Source: Niastella vici
GTDB lineage: Bacteria > Bacteroidota > Bacteroidia > Chitinophagales > Chitinophagaceae
Direction of reading: 5' to 3'
DNA length: 64,000 nt
NCBI RefSeq assembly: GCF_002077945.1
Contig: NZ_LVYD01000024.1
Location: 62,001 to 126,000, forward strand
Shown: positions 61,579 through 64,000 of the stretch, piece after piece
How the letters are laid out: every line of letters starts with the position of its first letter
Position numbering within the stretch: position 1 is the first letter of the stretch
Translations under genes and position numbers: made by a program
The notes under the pieces: model-generated
What the model was told of the DNA's origin: nothing
What the model saw: only the letters and a program-made list of their open reading frames with translations
The model's database searches: none

Positions 61579-61832
61579 AATACTCGATTTTTAATGGTTA
61601 AATGAAAGATCAGTTGGAGGGGAAAGTGCAGAGGGTATCGGTCCGCGCGCTGATTGCGCGGCTGAAACCTATTTACCGTAGCGGCGTAGTGAAGAAGAAG
61701 GTATTACCGGCGCGAAACGGCTGTTATGGAAAGGGATCGTACACCTGGTTGGGGAGACACTTATGTACAACCCGTTCTATTCAATGCTTTTTGTGTGGAG
61801 CAATAGTAGCGCCTACGTTCTTTGATGTATAA
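61579..61832. other. intergenic region without a supported gene
   Basis: Upstream of the metzincin gene. A plus-strand frame at 61602-61832 exists but has no promoter, family resemblance or credible composition. Confidence 0.4.
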
Positions 61833-61861
61833 TTTTTATCATGGGACAGGTTTTTATCATG
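61833..61861. promoter_or_regulatory. direct repeat TTTTTATCATG
   Basis: TTTTTATCATG at 61833-61843 and again at 61851-61861, 18 bases apart. The half ATCA after a T-run equals half of the FNR-like box near 29,810. No plus-strand gene follows; the metzincin gene starts 255 bases away. Confidence 0.35.
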
Positions 61862-61949
61862 AACACTAAAGATATCCTGTTTAGCAAATTGCTACCAATA
61901 GTAAATGTCCCTGTTGGGTTATTTATTTATGAACATAATTGCGCTGTCA

Positions 61950-62609
61950 TTAGCGAATTCCCTTAAAACTTTGAGTAGCTTCTTCACCCAGTTTGATGGT
62001 CCCGGCTTCATCTACCTGTCCTCTCTTTGCGAATACGAAGGTTGAGTCGCTGTCGGGTTTATAATTACCGGTGCTATCGCACATGCCATCATATTTAAGT
62101 GTATCGGCAATATATACCCTCAGATCCTTATCTATTTGTGCTGTATACGAGCAATACTTCAGACCACAATCAGAACCACACCCATGTACCAGTAATGTTT
62201 CCTGGCTTAATTGCCGGCCGGTTTTAGAATAGGTAACCAGGATAGGATAAATTTCTTCACCCGTTCCAAAATAGATCAATGAATAAAATTTTGAGGTATC
62301 GGCTAACAGGGCATATCCATAAACCGGAGCGTCTGGTTCCATTTTAAAGAATAACGTATCAGTAGAATTCTTTTTCAGCTTAAAGGACTGGTTTCTATAA
62401 TACTCATTACGGGCCCAGCCTAAATAATAAAACGGAAACGGAACTACTTTAAACTTTTTGATGAAGTCTTTTATTGGCAATTCCTCTTTTGTATTAATAA
62501 CCGCACCGGCAGCGTCTGGGGTTGTGGCTGAAACCGGGGCAGGTTTGGTGCTATTGCTGCAGGAATAAAAAATAACCAGGAAAACCGGAAGAATAATTAA
62601 ATATTTCAT
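61950..62609 (-). CDS. hypothetical lipoprotein
   Basis: A 219-residue lipoprotein: MKYLIILPVFLVIFYSCS has a lipobox (FYSC) at about residue 17. The mature protein starts with a Thr/Pro/Ala linker and continues as one beta-rich domain with Cys pairs (HGCGSDCGLKYCS, DGMCDS) that may form disulfides. Nothing matches a family I know. It has its own promoter. Confidence 0.75.
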   Translation of the reverse strand: MKYLIILPVFLVIFYSCSNSTKPAPVSATTPDAAGAVINTKEELPIKDFIKKFKVVPFPFYYLGWARNEYYRNQSFKLKKNSTDTLFFKMEPDAPVYGYALLADTSKFYSLIYFGTGEEIYPILVTYSKTGRQLSQETLLVHGCGSDCGLKYCSYTAQIDKDLRVYIADTLKYDGMCDSTGNYKPDSDSTFVFAKRGQVDEAGTIKLGEEATQSFKGIR

Positions 62610-62623
62610 GATAAAAAAATAGC

Positions 62624-62653
62624 CTAAATATAATCACGGTTAACTGTATCTCA
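62624..62653 (-). promoter_or_regulatory. promoter of the lipoprotein gene
   Basis: Minus-strand TTG (62653-62651), a 19-base spacer and TATATTTA (62631-62624; one mismatch to TAnnTTTG), 14 bases before the ATG. Confidence 0.5.
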
Positions 62654-62693
62654 AAATGGTTGGCACAATGAGTTGCAAAAGCCGGAAGGAGCC

Positions 62694-62725
62694 AAATAAG
62701 GCCGCCCCTTATTTCAGAGACGGCC
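62694..62725 (-). terminator. terminator of the right-edge T9SS gene
   Basis: On the minus strand GGCCGTC (62725-62719) pairs with GGCGGCC (62706-62700; one G-U pair), followed by TTATTT. It is about 30 bases past the stop at 62754. Confidence 0.7.
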
Positions 62726-62753
62726 CCTTGTGGTGTTCATCAGTACAGGTCAG

Positions 62754-64000
62754 CTATTTTTTCAGGGCTATCAAAGTTTTGTATAGGCTTCCATGATTCA
62801 ATACCTGCACATAATACAGGCCCTTGCTCAACCGGGAGATATCGAGGGTAAAAGTATTATCTCCTTTTTCGGCTGTTGCGGGTTGGCGAATCAGCAAACG
62901 GCCTGTTACATCGGTCACCTGCAGGTACAATTGTTCTTTAGCCGGCAGGTTCACAAATACTTTTAACCATGGCTGGCTGGTAACAGATGGCCGCAGGTTT
63001 ATTACAGGTAAATTATCCATCAGGCGGTTTACCGGTGTTCTGTTGATTGGCAGGCTTCCATCGGGTATTGCCAGCACAATAGCCAGGGGCGCCTGGTTCC
63101 CCGTACACATGTTCAGGGCATTTCCCGGGGGTACCTGTATGCCTGTATAATATTTTGTTCCTGATGAATAGTTTTGTACCGTATCATGCGCTCCCGAAAT
63201 CCAGGCGCTACCCCATGCTACATAAGCAGCGGTATCGCCGGGCGGACAAATTGCCCTTACTATATCATTATTGGTAATATTCCCCTGCACATACAGGTTG
63301 TTGATAACGGTAATAATGGCAACGCCATACGTTGCAATCGTATTATTATACAGGTTCGAAAACGCTTTTACAAAACCCGTTGCATTGACATTGATAAGTC
63401 CGTTGTTGGTTATATTGGTGGCAACATTCAATTTTCCATCTGCGTTGATCACCGATACGCCATAGACACTTCCGGTATTATTCAACAAACCGGTGCTGCC
63501 ATTAACGGTCATCACTCCAGTGCTGCCGATATTCAGGATGCTGTTATTTGTTGCATTACCTGTAACGGTGAGCGTTCCATTAACAGTAGTGGTATCGGAA
63601 CCGGTTGTTGTGGGAGCAGACCCATTTATAAAATTACCGCCAACCGTTACTACCCCCGCACTTCCTATTGTAAAATGCCCTGTACCGGCTGTCATGGCCG
63701 ATGTACTCACCGCGGCATCGTTCACCGACAAATTGCCACTAACATTCAGTGTACCATTGACGTTTAATGAAGTATAAGGCGGATTGGTGGTGGTGGCAAC
63801 TCCATCGTAAGGAGATGGGTTGGTTGAGCAGGCGCTGGTAACAACAGTTGATCCGTTACCATTTACGGTAAGGTTAACTGCATTCATAGTTCCACCGCTT
63901 TCCACTTCAATTCGACTGTAAGCATATTCTACCAGCAAACTGGTGCCGTTCACTTTGAGGGTGCCGCCGTTGTGCACATAAATAATTGCTCTGGGACCCA
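62754..64000 (-). CDS. T9SS-sorted repetitive surface protein, C-terminal part (cut by window edge)
   Basis: The frame stays open to the right edge (reading upstream GPRAIIYVHNGG...), so at least 415 residues are seen and the N-terminus is missing. The visible part is a beta-solenoid-like run rich in Asn, Gly, Thr and Val with irregular repeats (VNGTLNVSGNLSVN, VNGTLTVTGNATNN, VTVGGNFING, NITNNGLINVNATG), like filamentous adhesins or large surface-layer proteins. The last 80 residues are a T9SS sorting domain (LYLQVTDVTGRLLIRQ, SRLSKGLYYVQVL). Function unknown, probably surface exposed. Confidence 0.85.
   Translation of the reverse strand, partial: GPRAIIYVHNGGTLKVNGTSLLVEYAYSRIEVESGGTMNAVNLTVNGNGSTVVTSACSTNPSPYDGVATTTNPPYTSLNVNGTLNVSGNLSVNDAAVSTSAMTAGTGHFTIGSAGVVTVGGNFINGSAPTTTGSDTTTVNGTLTVTGNATNNSILNIGSTGVMTVNGSTGLLNNTGSVYGVSVINADGKLNVATNITNNGLINVNATGFVKAFSNLYNNTIATYGVAIITVINNLYVQGNITNNDIVRAICPPGDTAAYVAWGSAWISGAHDTVQNYSSGTKYYTGIQVPPGNALNMCTGNQAPLAIVLAIPDGSLPINRTPVNRLMDNLPVINLRPSVTSQPWLKVFVNLPAKEQLYLQVTDVTGRLLIRQPATAEKGDNTFTLDISRLSKGLYYVQVLNHGSLYKTLIALKK

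Noticed and set aside
61602-61832. 76-residue frame upstream of the metzincin gene
   Set aside because: No promoter, no homologous look and an odd residue composition; judged non-coding.
1-64000. tRNA, rRNA, insertion sequences, prophage or CRISPR
   Set aside because: No cloverleaf-like gene, conserved rRNA stretch, transposase, integrase or repeat-spacer pattern was seen by eye in any intergenic region.

Overview
The window comes from a Bacteroidota chromosome, most likely family Chitinophagaceae (Niastella/Chitinophaga type). Four secreted proteins end in type IX secretion (T9SS) C-terminal sorting domains. There are SusC/SusD-type uptake genes, two ECF sigma/FecR cassettes, and promoters of the Bacteroidota form TTG-N19-22-TAnnTTTG rather than -35/-10 boxes. 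No tRNA, rRNA, insertion sequence, prophage or CRISPR array was found.

Layout. 1-20 kb is mostly conserved housekeeping: the end of a T9SS protein, an OmpA-like protein, peptidase T, a CPBP membrane protease, an FKBP isomerase, fmt, a LysM protein, an RsmF-type rRNA methyltransferase, an M28 peptidase, the three-gene proton-translocating transhydrogenase (pntA, a short membrane subunit, pntB), a methyltransferase, folA and thyA. 21.8-29.7 kb is the most unusual part: an ECF sigma factor, a FecR anti-sigma factor, an STN-domain protein whose C-terminal half is a 16-residue-repeat solenoid, a second solenoid paralogue without STN, a TonB-dependent receptor that lacks an STN domain, and a DUF2807 lipoprotein. 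This looks like a cell-surface signalling operon with the FecR-facing STN domain on a separate repeat protein instead of on the transporter. 30-35.5 kb has a GC-rich 86-bp tandem repeat, two paralogous small membrane proteins, a secreted PL9-type pectate lyase and a glycine-zipper lipoprotein. 35.5-40.3 kb has a lone receiver-domain protein and a translesion-synthesis pair (a short DnaE-type polymerase followed by DinB). 40.7-45 kb has an AHSA1 protein, a Tat-exported SoxB-like/5'-nucleotidase family protein, a GDPD-like phosphodiesterase and a DUF6266 protein. 45.5-54 kb is a second ECF sigma/FecR/SusC/SusD/TlpA-like operon on the minus strand. 54-64 kb has a DUF1080 protein, a divergent HxlR/NmrA pair with overlapping promoters, an operon holding a truncated alpha/beta-hydrolase fused against a zinc-peptidase-like gene, a T9SS metzincin protease with three beta/gamma-crystallin-like modules, a lipoprotein, and the C-terminal part of a T9SS repeat protein that runs off the right edge.

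Working together. The two ECF/FecR cassettes are alternative designs of the same logic (outer-membrane sensor to FecR to sigma to uptake genes). The secreted pectate lyase and metalloprotease would release substrates outside the cell through T9SS, while SusCD and the TonB receptor handle uptake. Many short intergenic regions carry imperfect hairpins built from repeated short words, which is itself a feature of this genome. Start codons were often moved from the longest open frame to an internal ATG, using conserved N-termini, signal peptides or promoter positions. All functional calls are from motif recognition by eye; no database search was run.
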